NCBI GenBank assembly: GCA_000309865.1
Contig: AMGN01000051.1
Span: 1-30,434 of the forward strand
Source of the DNA: Methanobacterium sp. Maddingley MBC34
GTDB lineage: Archaea > Methanobacteriota > Methanobacteria > Methanobacteriales > Methanobacteriaceae
Reading direction: 5' to 3'
Length of the DNA: 30,434 bases
Shown here: positions 21,495-29,545 of the stretch, one piece after another
Layout of the letters: every line of letters starts with the position of its first letter
How positions within the stretch are numbered: position 1 is the stretch's first letter
Program-made: the position numbers and the translations under genes
The notes under the pieces: model-generated
Seen by the model: only the letters and a program-made list of their open reading frames with translations
The model's database searches: none
Told to the model about the DNA's origin: nothing

Positions 21495-22077
21495 GAAAAA
21501 TAGAGATGTAGATATTGTTATCGCTTTGATAGAAAACCAGGAAGACCAACTGAACATCAGCCAATTATCTAAAAAACTAAATATTGACTATAAAAATACA
21601 TATAACATCGTTAAAAAACTTGAAAAGGAAAATATAATCACTTTAAAACGATTTGGAAAAGCATATGATTGTATTTTAAATAAAAAAATCATTCCAGTGA
21701 TATTTGAAGCAGAATATAGGAGAAGGCAAGAATTATTGAAAAATAAAAATCTTAGAGTTCTTTTTAACAAATTAAATTCAATTAATATTCCTTTTGTTGC
21801 TTTGATCTTTGGTTCTCACGCCAAAAAAAGAGCAACCCAATACTCAGATATTGACCTAATGTTAATATATAATAAAAATGAGAATAAAAATATTAATATT
21901 GAAAGAACGATCTCACTGTTACCATTGGATATTCATTCAGTAACTTTCAGTTACAATGAATTCTTAAAAATGGCCAGAAGTAAAGAATTCAGTGTTGTTG
22001 AAGAAGCTATTAAAAATAACATAATACTTATTGGAATAGAAGATTATTATAGGTTGATTGAGAATGTTAAGCCCTGA
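21493..22077 (+). CDS. HTH-MNT nucleotidyltransferase (antitoxin of a HEPN/MNT pair)
   Basis: This 194-residue protein combines an N-terminal winged helix (about 5-60, QLSKKLNIDYKNTYNIVKKL) with a minimal nucleotidyltransferase domain. The MNT signature is GSHAKKRATQYSDIDLML: G107, S108, with metal ligands D119 and D121, and a plausible third acid D146 in LDIHSV. All catalytic residues look intact. In HEPN/MNT toxin-antitoxin modules, the MNT enzyme modifies the HEPN RNase with nucleotides and neutralises it; that role here is inference from family and neighbour. GGTGGT lies before the ATG within the second operator-like palindrome. The gene overlaps the HEPN gene by 14 bases. Codon use is notably AT-richer than in the metabolic genes, which could point to transfer. 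Confidence 0.85.
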   Translation: MKNRDVDIVIALIENQEDQLNISQLSKKLNIDYKNTYNIVKKLEKENIITLKRFGKAYDCILNKKIIPVIFEAEYRRRQELLKNKNLRVLFNKLNSINIPFVALIFGSHAKKRATQYSDIDLMLIYNKNENKNINIERTISLLPLDIHSVTFSYNEFLKMARSKEFSVVEEAIKNNIILIGIEDYYRLIENVKP

Positions 22078-22624
22078 AAGAATAAAAGAAGCCAAAATTA
22101 ATGTTTTGACGTACCTAAGGGACGGTTTATTAAAAACAGACAGGGAATACCGTAAAGATATACTCAATGCATATATTGAAAAGTCTGATGAAAGCTTAGA
22201 AGTCGCTGGTTTTCTATCTGAAAACGAAATATCATCATTATGGATAACTGTTACTTCATATTATTCAATGTATTATATAACTAATGCAGTGCTCTACCAT
22301 ATGAAATACGAAGTAAGTGGTGAAATATCTCATAAAGTAACCTGTGATGCACTGATTCTAACCTGTGATGCACTGATTCATTTAGTTAGAGGCAAATTAA
22401 AAAATAATTTAATAGAAGAATTCGAAGATGCACAGGATGAAGCTTTACAATTAACTAATCCCGAAGAAGTTGATGACATTATTTTAACCCTGGATTATGA
22501 AAGGAAAAAAAGATCTAAATTTCAATATGAAATGGATGTTGAAATAAAGCATTCAAGGGCAAAAACCTCATTTGAAAGGGCTAAAGTCTTTAATTTAGAA
22601 ATGAATAAACTATTGATCAATTAA
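22064..22624 (+). CDS. HEPN-domain protein (putative RNase toxin partner of MNT)
   Basis: This 186-residue, all-helical protein resembles UPF0332-type HEPN proteins. Recognisable parts are the helix SLWITVTSYYSMYYITNAVL (about 58-77), SHKVTCDALIHL, and the C-terminal motif region YERKKRSKFQYEMD followed by a helix ending AKVFNLEMNKLL. The canonical RNase motif R-x4-6-H is not clear: the region reads R-S-K-F-Q-Y (150-155), the R...Y form of this subgroup, so nuclease activity is uncertain. Inside it, seven codons are duplicated (residues about 92-105, TCDALIL-TCDALIH). I choose ATG 22064 because AGGTTGA lies six bases upstream; a TTG at 22058 is the alternative. The start overlaps the MNT gene end by 14 bases. 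Confidence 0.8.
   Translation: MLSPERIKEAKINVLTYLRDGLLKTDREYRKDILNAYIEKSDESLEVAGFLSENEISSLWITVTSYYSMYYITNAVLYHMKYEVSGEISHKVTCDALILTCDALIHLVRGKLKNNLIEEFEDAQDEALQLTNPEEVDDIILTLDYERKKRSKFQYEMDVEIKHSRAKTSFERAKVFNLEMNKLLIN
22338..22379 (+). repeat. Perfect 21-base in-frame tandem duplication in the HEPN gene
   Basis: The 21 bases taacctgtgatgcactgattc at 22338-22358 are repeated exactly at 22359-22379. The duplication adds seven residues without breaking the frame. Perfect identity suggests a recent event. Confidence 0.95.
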
Positions 22625-22641
22625 TAATATCAAAGATTAAA

Positions 22642-22650
22642 TTTTTTTTT
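22642..22650 (+). terminator. T9 tract after the HEPN gene
   Basis: A run of nine T residues starts 18 bases after the HEPN stop codon, a typical archaeal U-tract terminator, closing the MNT/HEPN transcription unit. Confidence 0.5.
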
Positions 22651-22735
22651 CCGAAGTATGAACTTCATTTATAAGATAGATTGTTTACGGCTAGTTGTTA
22701 GTAACCAGATTACATTAATACATATTTCAAAATAG

Positions 22736-22768
22736 AACATTCTTTTTTAGGCTCGCCAAAAAAGTGTT
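22736..22768. repeat. Inverted repeat upstream of the CheB-CheR gene
   Basis: ctttttt-a-ggc (22742-22752) pairs with gccaaaaaag (22755-22764) across a 2-base centre, with one unpaired A; aaca (22736-22739) and tgtt (22765-22768) could extend it. It lies about 105 bases before the start of the CheB-CheR-PAS gene. It could be a hairpin in the leader RNA or a DNA site. Confidence 0.5.
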
Positions 22769-22874
22769 TATGATTCATAAGGTTCAAAATCTATATTATT
22801 TAATAAATCCATATTAAAATATATGAAAGGATTTCACCAAGTTCTGTTAACTTTTTTCATGATATGGGGGTTTC

Positions 22875-25811
22875 ATGAGCGAAAAAAATAAAAATCAATC
22901 TAAAGGGAAAAAACCTCGTAAAGTATTGGATAAATTACCGGTTGTAGCCATAGGTGCATCCGCGGGCGGTTTCGATGCTCTTAAAAAGTTTTTCACCGCC
23001 TTACCCCCTGATCCTAGAATGGCTTTTGTCGTGGTCCAACACCTTGATCCCAACCATGAAAGCACCATGGCAGATCTTATGAGTAGATATACCCCATTAA
23101 AAGTAGTTCAAGCTAAAGACGGAATGAAAGTAGAGCATGACCACCTCTACATTATACCTCCCAACAAAGACATGGGCATGATGAATGGAACCATCCAACT
23201 AATGGAACCAATTGAACCCCATGGAATGAGACTGCCCATTAATTTCTTTTTAAAGAACCTGGCTGAAGATCAAAAGGAAAATTCCATTGCCATAATCTTT
23301 TCTGGATTTGGAAGTGACGGTACACTTGGTATAAAATCAATCAAAGCTGTTGGAGGCATGGTTATGGCTCAAGAACCAGACACAGCAGATTCAAGTAGTA
23401 TGCCCACAAGAGCCATTGAGACCGGGCTGGTGGACTTTATCCTGCCCCCAGAAGAAATGCCTGAAAAGTTGATTTCATATGTGGAATCATCCCATAAAAC
23501 CATTAAAAAAATTCTCACTCCTAAAGAAGAAACTGAAAGGGAATTACAGAAGATATTCATGTTACTCAGGAACCGTACGGGTCATGATTTTTCTTATTAC
23601 AAAGAAAACACAGTTTACAGGCGAATCAGCCGACGTATGAATATTCATCAAATAGAAAACATGGCAGTATATCTTCGATACTTACAGGAAAACCCCTATG
23701 AAATTGACATTCTGTTTAAAGAACTTTTAATCAACGTGACTAACTTCTTCAGAGATGATAAAGCATTTGATGCCTTCAAGAATAATTTAAGGGAACTTAT
23801 ACGGGAAAAATCAGACATCGACAACGTTAGAGTATGGGTTCCAGGATGTTCCAGTGGTGAAGAAGTTTACTCCATAGCTATTATTATACATGAGTTGCTG
23901 GAAGAGTCTGGGAAGAACATGGATGTGCAGATTTTTGGCACAGATATAGATAGTGATGCTGTGACAACAGCCCGTTCCGGAACTTATCCCAGTACAATTG
24001 CAGAAGATGTGTCCCCAGAACGGTTAAATAAATATTTTGTAAAAAAAGACAATGTTTTCATAATCCGGAACGATATAAGGGAAATGGCAGTTTTTGCACC
24101 ACATGATGTCATGAAAGACCCTCCATTCACCAGACTGGATATTCTCTCTTGCCGTAACCTTTTAATCTACCTTAATGTTGAGGCACAACAAAAAGTCATC
24201 TCAAATTTTAATTATGCACTTAATAAAGATGGAATTCTATTTTTAGGACCTTCGGAAAGTGTGGGAGAATTCGTTGACGCATTTGATATAGTTGACAAAA
24301 GGTGGAAGATATTTAAATGTGTTAAATCCACTGAGTTCGTTCGTAGATTCGTGGAAGTTCATCCCATACCCCAAACCAATCAAGTTTCAAATTTAGAATC
24401 TGAATTAGACTTAAAAATAGTAAAAAATACACATATGCCTTTTAATATTTCAAATTTAGCTGAAAAGGAGCTTTTAGATATTTACGCCCCACCTTCAGCT
24501 ATAATAACAGATTTTGGAGAAATTTTATACATACATGGTCGTTTGGGGGATTATCTTGAACCTGCCCAGGGAAAAGCCAAGTTGAATATTGTGGACATGG
24601 CACGGGAAGGCCTTGAATTTGAATTAAACTCTGCCATTCAAAATGCCATTTCAAAAAAAAGTGACATGGTAATTGAAGGTTTGAGAGTTAAAAACAACGG
24701 AAGCCATATTTTCGTTAAACTCACAGTGAAACCACTGGCTCATGAAAATACCAAAGGATTGTTGGTTGTCTCTTTTGAGGATGTGAAACTCCAGGAAAAT
24801 GAAAAAAAAGATAAAATAAAAATGGATATGGTAACTAAAGGCGATGAAAGGATTCAAGAATTGGAAAGTGAATTGAAACTAACCAAAGAGCGCCTGAACG
24901 CTACCATTGAAGAGATGAAAAGTTCAAATGAAGAACTTCGATCAGCCAATGAAGAACTTCAATCCATGAACGAAGAGGCCCAAAGCACCAACGAAGAACT
25001 GGAAACCTCCAAAGAGGAATTACAGTCCATCAATGAGGAAATAGTCACCATTAACAACGAACTGCAGATGAAGATCGATGAGTTAACCCAGACTAAGGAT
25101 GATATGAACAATCTCTTCAACAGCACTGAAATAGCTATTATATTCTTGGATAAAGATTTAAACATCCGAAGTTTCACCAAGGATGCAACTAACCTCATAA
25201 AAATGATCGAATCAGATGTGGGGCGTCCTTTATCTGATATAGTAACCAATTTAAAATATGATAAATTCATGGATGATATCCGGGAAGTCATGGAAAGGGT
25301 AACCTATAAAGAAATTGAAATGGAAACAGAGAGCGATAAATGGTTTAAGACCAAGATAATGCCTTATAAAACCTCTAAAAACATTATTGATGGGGTTGTA
25401 ATCACATTTAACAACATTACTCAAAGTAAAGAACAAATCCGTGATGCTCTTGATGCTCTGGAACTGGCAGATAGTGTCATTCAAACAGTTCGTGAACCCC
25501 TGCTGGTATTGGGCAGCCAAATGGAAGTGATTTCAGCCAACAGGTCATTTTATCATAAATTTAAAGTTAACCCTGAAGATACAATAGGAAAAAACCTGTT
25601 CAGGATTGGTGACAGACAGTGGGATATACGATCATTAAGGAATTTATTGGAAGATATCCTTCCCAAAAAAGTTGATTTGAAGGATTACTTGGTGGAGGAT
25701 GATTTTCCAAATATTGGACATAAAAAAATCATTCTAAACGCCCGTCAGATCTACCAGGCTGGTGAAGGCACCAATATGATTTTACTAGCCATGGAGGATG
25801 TTACAGATTAA
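22875..25811 (+). CDS. CheB-CheR-PAS fusion protein (methylesterase/methyltransferase sensory protein)
   Basis: This 978-residue protein fuses a CheB methylesterase domain (about 22-205) with a complete-looking catalytic triad (S29 in IGASAGG, H56 in QHLDP, D148 in GFGSDGT), a CheR N-terminal helical domain (about 220-275), and a CheR SAM methyltransferase domain (about 280-495; PGCSSGEEVYS near 322-332, FGTDIDSDA, SCRNLLIYL). Then come a PAS-like region (about 525-640), a long coiled coil with repeated NEEL units (about 655-740), and two PAS-like domains (about 745-860 and 865-975). No receiver or kinase domain is present. Relatives often end in a histidine kinase; here the kinase is the next gene. 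No chemoreceptors or CheA/CheW genes are seen, so the substrate is unknown. GGGGGT precedes the ATG. Confidence 0.9.
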   Translation: MSEKNKNQSKGKKPRKVLDKLPVVAIGASAGGFDALKKFFTALPPDPRMAFVVVQHLDPNHESTMADLMSRYTPLKVVQAKDGMKVEHDHLYIIPPNKDMGMMNGTIQLMEPIEPHGMRLPINFFLKNLAEDQKENSIAIIFSGFGSDGTLGIKSIKAVGGMVMAQEPDTADSSSMPTRAIETGLVDFILPPEEMPEKLISYVESSHKTIKKILTPKEETERELQKIFMLLRNRTGHDFSYYKENTVYRRISRRMNIHQIENMAVYLRYLQENPYEIDILFKELLINVTNFFRDDKAFDAFKNNLRELIREKSDIDNVRVWVPGCSSGEEVYSIAIIIHELLEESGKNMDVQIFGTDIDSDAVTTARSGTYPSTIAEDVSPERLNKYFVKKDNVFIIRNDIREMAVFAPHDVMKDPPFTRLDILSCRNLLIYLNVEAQQKVISNFNYALNKDGILFLGPSESVGEFVDAFDIVDKRWKIFKCVKSTEFVRRFVEVHPIPQTNQVSNLESELDLKIVKNTHMPFNISNLAEKELLDIYAPPSAIITDFGEILYIHGRLGDYLEPAQGKAKLNIVDMAREGLEFELNSAIQNAISKKSDMVIEGLRVKNNGSHIFVKLTVKPLAHENTKGLLVVSFEDVKLQENEKKDKIKMDMVTKGDERIQELESELKLTKERLNATIEEMKSSNEELRSANEELQSMNEEAQSTNEELETSKEELQSINEEIVTINNELQMKIDELTQTKDDMNNLFNSTEIAIIFLDKDLNIRSFTKDATNLIKMIESDVGRPLSDIVTNLKYDKFMDDIREVMERVTYKEIEMETESDKWFKTKIMPYKTSKNIIDGVVITFNNITQSKEQIRDALDALELADSVIQTVREPLLVLGSQMEVISANRSFYHKFKVNPEDTIGKNLFRIGDRQWDIRSLRNLLEDILPKKVDLKDYLVEDDFPNIGHKKIILNARQIYQAGEGTNMILLAMEDVTD

Positions 25812-25882
25812 AAATTAAAAAAAATATTGAAAATAATCAAATCTCATTATTTCTTTGATTGATTAAAAAGGGGTGTTTAAAT

Positions 25883-27079
25883 ATGGAGGGGAGTGAATTT
25901 GGGAAGAAATTTGAAGACCTTCGGGAAAAAGCGGAGGAAGTATTGAAAGATAAAAAAGAGCATGGAAAAAAGCTTGGACTTGAAATTGGTGAATTAATTC
26001 ATGAGTTAGAAGTTCACCAGATTGAATTGGAAATGCAGAATGAAAACCTCATTAAAACTCAGATTCAATTGGAAGATTCCAGAAGGGATTACATTGAATT
26101 ATATGATTTTGCCCCAGTTGTTTATTTCACCTTTGATGAAAAAGGGATTATAAAGCGAGCTAACCTAAAAGCCTTTGAACTTTTGGGAGTTACCCGGAAA
26201 TATTTGATTAACACCGCCTTCATCCGTTATATTGCACCTCATTCCAGGAAAGTTTTCCAGGAACACTTGCGTAAAGTTAAAGAAAGTCAACTTAAAGAAC
26301 AATGCGAACTTGAATTGTTATCTAAGGAAAAAAATCCTTTGTTTGTGTCTTTAAATAGTATTATTATATTGGATAAAGAAGGAAAGTTCAAAGAATTTAG
26401 AAGCGTGATAATTGATATTACAGAAGGCAAAGTAGCAGAAAAAGAAATTGAAAAATCATTAGCAGAAAAAGAAATACTTTTAAAAGAGATCCATCACCGG
26501 GTGAAGAATAATCTGCAGGTGATATCCAGTTTATTGAATTTACAGTCGGAGTATATTAAGGATAAAACTGATCAGGAACTCTTCCGTGAAAGTCAGACTC
26601 GAGCCAGATCCATGGCCCTTATCCATGAGCGATTATACCAGTCCACTGATCTGCGCTCTATTGACTTTGGCGAATATATTAAGACCCTTACTTTTAACCT
26701 TTACAATACTTATGGCTGCAAACCAGACGATATCCAACTTAATCTAGATTTAGAGCCAATTCCAATTGATATTAACACAGCCATACCCTGTGGTCTCGTT
26801 ATTAACGAGTTACTGTCCAATGCTATGAAACATGCCTTCCCTGGTGATAGAAAGGGTGAGATAAATATAAAATTCCATCAAAAAGATCATGAACTGATTT
26901 TATCGGTCCAAGATAATGGAATAGGATTGCCTCCAGACATGGAATTTGAAAACATTTCTTCTTTAGGTTTAAAATTGGTCAATACGTTAGTAAGTCAAAT
27001 TGATGGGGAAATAGAAATTAACTCAGACAGTGGCACTAATGTTACAATTAAATTCCCAGAGGTAACCTTTGATAAGTGA
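25883..27079 (+). CDS. PAS sensor histidine kinase, HisKA_2 type, partner of the CheB-CheR protein
   Basis: This 398-residue soluble kinase begins with a coiled coil (about 10-68, with ELIHELEVHQIELEMQNE in it, a segment common in such kinases), one PAS domain (about 70-182), a HisKA_2 domain with H204 in EIHHRVKNN, and HATPase_c with NELLSNAMKH (308-317), DNGIGL and SLGLKLVN. I start at ATG 25883 because GGGGTG lies eight bases upstream; an in-frame TTG at 25859 would add MIKKGCLN. It follows the CheB-CheR-PAS gene by 71 bases without a clear terminator, so the two likely form one operon and together match the domain set of single-chain CheB-CheR-PAS-kinase proteins. It is a close paralogue of the two kinases at 15274-19176. 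Confidence 0.92.
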   Translation: MEGSEFGKKFEDLREKAEEVLKDKKEHGKKLGLEIGELIHELEVHQIELEMQNENLIKTQIQLEDSRRDYIELYDFAPVVYFTFDEKGIIKRANLKAFELLGVTRKYLINTAFIRYIAPHSRKVFQEHLRKVKESQLKEQCELELLSKEKNPLFVSLNSIIILDKEGKFKEFRSVIIDITEGKVAEKEIEKSLAEKEILLKEIHHRVKNNLQVISSLLNLQSEYIKDKTDQELFRESQTRARSMALIHERLYQSTDLRSIDFGEYIKTLTFNLYNTYGCKPDDIQLNLDLEPIPIDINTAIPCGLVINELLSNAMKHAFPGDRKGEINIKFHQKDHELILSVQDNGIGLPPDMEFENISSLGLKLVNTLVSQIDGEIEINSDSGTNVTIKFPEVTFDK

Positions 27080-27166
27080 ATTAATGATGATGTTTTTTGA
27101 ATATTTAAATCAAAATAAAACATTCAAAATATAGCTAATTCAACACCCTATTATAATGAGGTAAAA

Positions 27167-28372
27167 ATGATTGAACTTTTATTCTTCCTAATCATTCTTT
27201 TCATTGTGGCCCTGGTTTCCCGTAAAATCGGTAAACTACCCATAACTGCCCAGTTAATATTTATTTTTGCAGGAATGGCTGCAGGATGGCTTTTTACTGG
27301 TTTTGTTGATGTTCGGGAACCTCCAGTATCTACATTCATTCTTTTAATAGCAGAAATAGCGCTGGTATTGGTTTTATTCACCGATGCATCTCGTGTGCCA
27401 CTGAAAGATATTAAATTGAACAATTTACCTCCAAGACTGCTTACCATTGGACTGCTTCTTACCATAATCCTGGGAATCGTGTTGGCAAACCTAATATTCA
27501 CAGATTTAACATTATGGGAAGCAGCAATAATTGGTGTGGTATTAGCCCCTACCGATGCTGCTCTAGGGCAAGTCGTGGTGCAGAATAAGAAAGTTCCATC
27601 TAAAATTCGTGAAGCACTGGAAATTGAAAGTGGATTGAATGATGGGTTGGCAGTTCCCTTTTTACTGGTTTTTGTGGCCATTGGCATGGCTGAAGAATCA
27701 TTTTCCCCATCAGGTTACTTCATTAATGTTGCACTGGAACAGATAGGATTGGGAGTACTGGCCGGTCTTTCAGTTGGACTTTTAGGGTCATGGCTGGTTA
27801 TAAAATCACAAGCCCGTGGATGGATAACCACAGAGTATCAAAGAATTGCCTTCCTTGTTTTGGCCATAATTTCATTTATCGTGGCTGATGAAATAGGAGG
27901 CAGTGGTTTTATAGCTGCATTTGTGGGTGGTTTAATAGCAGGATACATTACCCGCGATGCTAGTAAAGTCCTAATGGACTTTGCAGAAACAGAAGGTCAA
28001 TTTCTAAACTTAACTGTCTTTTTCCTTTTGGGTATAATAATCGCAGGCCTACTACCATACATAACCTGGCAAATTCTTCTCTATGCCCTACTAAGCTTAA
28101 CAGTTATTAGAATGCTGCCTGTGGCCATATCTTTAATAGGGACTGAATTAAATCTGGATACCGTATTATTCATGGGATGGTTTGGTCCAAGAGGATTGGC
28201 ATCAGTAGTGTTGACCCTTTTTGCTTTAGAACTATTGAATCCATTTCCAGGAGAGAATACTTTTATATTAGTGGTTTTTGTAACTGTTCTTTTCAGTGTG
28301 GTGGCCCATGGAATAACTGCCCTGCCATTATCCAAGATATATGTTCGTAGAAATCCGTCTAAAGATGATTAA
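27167..28372 (+). CDS. Na+/H+ antiporter, CPA1/NhaP type
   Basis: This 401-residue membrane protein is a cation:proton antiporter of the CPA1 group with about 12-13 predicted helices. The ion-binding region is present: VLAPTDAALGQVVVQ (about 126-140), then EIESGLNDGLAVPF, in which the Asn-Asp pair in helix 6 is the NhaP-type ND motif. Later GWFGPRGLASVVLTL is the conserved helix 11 segment. It exports Na+ in exchange for H+, important in methanogens that build a sodium gradient during methanogenesis. A short cytoplasmic end (YVRRNPSKDD) lacks a regulatory domain. It follows the kinase gene by 87 bases, with T6 between, so it may have its own promoter. Confidence 0.92.
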   Translation: MIELLFFLIILFIVALVSRKIGKLPITAQLIFIFAGMAAGWLFTGFVDVREPPVSTFILLIAEIALVLVLFTDASRVPLKDIKLNNLPPRLLTIGLLLTIILGIVLANLIFTDLTLWEAAIIGVVLAPTDAALGQVVVQNKKVPSKIREALEIESGLNDGLAVPFLLVFVAIGMAEESFSPSGYFINVALEQIGLGVLAGLSVGLLGSWLVIKSQARGWITTEYQRIAFLVLAIISFIVADEIGGSGFIAAFVGGLIAGYITRDASKVLMDFAETEGQFLNLTVFFLLGIIIAGLLPYITWQILLYALLSLTVIRMLPVAISLIGTELNLDTVLFMGWFGPRGLASVVLTLFALELLNPFPGENTFILVVFVTVLFSVVAHGITALPLSKIYVRRNPSKDD

Positions 28373-28388
28373 TCATTTATTAACTATG

Positions 28389-28428
28389 GAAATACTGAAG
28401 TAAGCATAGAAATACTGGGGAAAGCACA
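28389..28428. repeat. Imperfect 20-base tandem repeat after the antiporter gene
   Basis: gaaatactgaagtaagcata (28389-28408) is followed directly by gaaatactggggaaagcaca (28409-28428), 16 of 20 bases alike. It lies in the convergent gap between the antiporter and the small minus-strand membrane gene. No function is evident. Confidence 0.55.
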
Positions 28429-28479
28429 GATATAATGCGAAATAGAATACTATCACTTTTTAAAATTGACATTGAAATT

Positions 28480-28487
28480 AAAAAAAA
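28480..28487 (-). terminator. T8 tract ending the small membrane protein transcript
   Basis: On the minus strand a run of eight T residues lies about 33 bases after the stop codon of the 52-residue protein gene, as expected for an archaeal U-tract terminator. Confidence 0.4.
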
Positions 28488-28519
28488 TAAATGGAGTGTA
28501 TTCAAGGTTTTAACTTGAA

Positions 28520-28678
28520 TTATCCTGCTATTAATGCAAAAAGGCCTGCAATGAACATTACAACTATTGCAATCCATAACAGCCATACAGTAAAAACAGG
28601 GAATATCAGGAAAAGAATTAGGAAAATTATGGCAAATCCCACCAGTGACCCACCAGTTGCTTGTTGCTTTTCAACCAT
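28520..28678 (-). CDS. 52-residue two-helix membrane protein
   Basis: I do not recognise this protein. It reads MVEKQQATGG followed by two hydrophobic helices, about residues 11-30 (SLVGFAIIFLILFLIFPVF) and 32-50 (WLLWIAIVVMFIAGLFALI), ending AG. The N-terminus is short and charged. GGGGGTGA lies eight bases before the ATG, close to a perfect archaeal ribosome binding site, and a T8 tract follows the stop. These signals favour this reading over the 73-residue plus-strand frame covering the same DNA, which lacks them. It lies between the antiporter (convergent) and the TetR gene (divergent). Function is unknown; small membrane modulators of transporters are one possibility. Confidence 0.78.
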   Translation of the reverse strand: MVEKQQATGGSLVGFAIIFLILFLIFPVFTVWLLWIAIVVMFIAGLFALIAG

Positions 28679-28787
28679 TTTTTTTCACCCCCGTTTAATT
28701 AATAATCCCTAATTATAATCTATTCTTTTGAATATAAGTTTTTTTCGGGCAGGAATTATATTAAATTCCACAAACAGGATACAAAAC

Positions 28788-28884
28788 TTTATATACTTCT
28801 TCGGACATTTTATAAAATAATGTTATTATATGACAACTAATTAAAATTTGTTTATTTAATGACGTTCAATAAAATGATGTCATT
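28788..28884 (+). promoter_or_regulatory. Promoter and two candidate TetR operators
   Basis: tttatata at 28788-28795 is a TATA-like box. Ten bases downstream, acattttataaaataatgt (28805-28823) contains the perfect palindrome attttataaaat (28807-28818) and would cover the transcription start. A second inverted repeat, aatgac (28858-28863) and gtcatt (28879-28884) with a 15-base spacer, lies just before the TetR ribosome binding site. Both positions suit repression by the TetR protein encoded next. Confidence 0.5.
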
Positions 28885-28898
28885 GAGAAGTGATTGAA

Positions 28899-29525
28899 AT
28901 GTCAATACCCGAAAGGAAAAAAAGAGAAAAAGAAATGCGGCGAAAGGAGATTATCGACACTGCCGAGAAATTATTCTTTGAAAAGGGTTATGAAAACATC
29001 AGTATGGCTGATATCGCTGAAGGAAGTGAATTAGCCAGAAGTACACTATACCTCTATTTTAAAAACAAAACAGAGATCTATTTGACCATATCCAAGAGAG
29101 GTACAGAGATTCTTAATGAAATGTTCAAAGAATACTATGAAAAAGGCGAAACAGGGATCGAAAAGGTTAAAATGCTTATGACTGCATTTTATAGATTCTA
29201 TAAAGAATATCCTGACTATTATGATGTTAACTGGTCTTCATACAAGGTTCTATTTGATCATGATATGCAGGAAATGGAAGAAATAAAGAAGATCAGGATA
29301 GAAGGCTTTTCTTTGTTTAGTAAAGCGCTTTACGAGGGGATAAAAGATAAATCTATTAGATCCGATATTGATCCAGTAAAGGCAAATCTTGTTTTAGCTT
29401 CATCTATACAAAATGTGTTCAATCTCCCCCCAACAATCAAGCTGCATATGAAAAATAATAATCTGACTCACGAGGAACTAATTGAGTATACTATAGACCT
29501 GATGATAAGATCATTAAAATGTTAA
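28899..29525 (+). CDS. TetR/AcrR family transcriptional regulator
   Basis: This 208-residue regulator has the TetR helix-turn-helix in its first 60 residues: IIDTAEKLFFEKGYENISM, then ADIAEGSELARSTLYLYFKNKTEI. The rest is an all-helical ligand-binding and dimerisation domain (about 65-208) with aromatic residues (FYRFYKEYPDYYDVNW) that could line a pocket. The ligand is unknown. I start at ATG 28899, since GTGATT upstream is the ribosome binding site; the GTG at 28890 lies in it. The stop lies close before the CPBP protease gene, so the two form an operon. Palindromes in the promoter suggest that it represses its own operon. Confidence 0.9.
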   Translation: MSIPERKKREKEMRRKEIIDTAEKLFFEKGYENISMADIAEGSELARSTLYLYFKNKTEIYLTISKRGTEILNEMFKEYYEKGETGIEKVKMLMTAFYRFYKEYPDYYDVNWSSYKVLFDHDMQEMEEIKKIRIEGFSLFSKALYEGIKDKSIRSDIDPVKANLVLASSIQNVFNLPPTIKLHMKNNNLTHEELIEYTIDLMIRSLKC

Positions 29526-29545
29526 TTTTTAAAGAGTGGATTAGA

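Noticed and set aside
19485..22624. Integrated mobile element carrying the MFS and HEPN/MNT genes
   Set aside because: No integrase, transposase, terminal repeats or tRNA attachment site are visible; only AT-rich codon use in the HEPN/MNT genes hints at transfer.
27151..27687. 178-residue minus-strand frame opposite the antiporter start
   Set aside because: It is the antisense shadow of the hydrophobic antiporter gene, which has clear CPA1 motifs.
28380..28586. 68-residue minus-strand frame MAVMDCNSC...
   Set aside because: It partly overlaps the 52-residue membrane gene in a different frame and lacks a ribosome binding site.
28491..28712. 73-residue plus-strand frame
   Set aside because: It has no ribosome binding site, whereas the minus strand encodes a two-helix protein with an excellent one.
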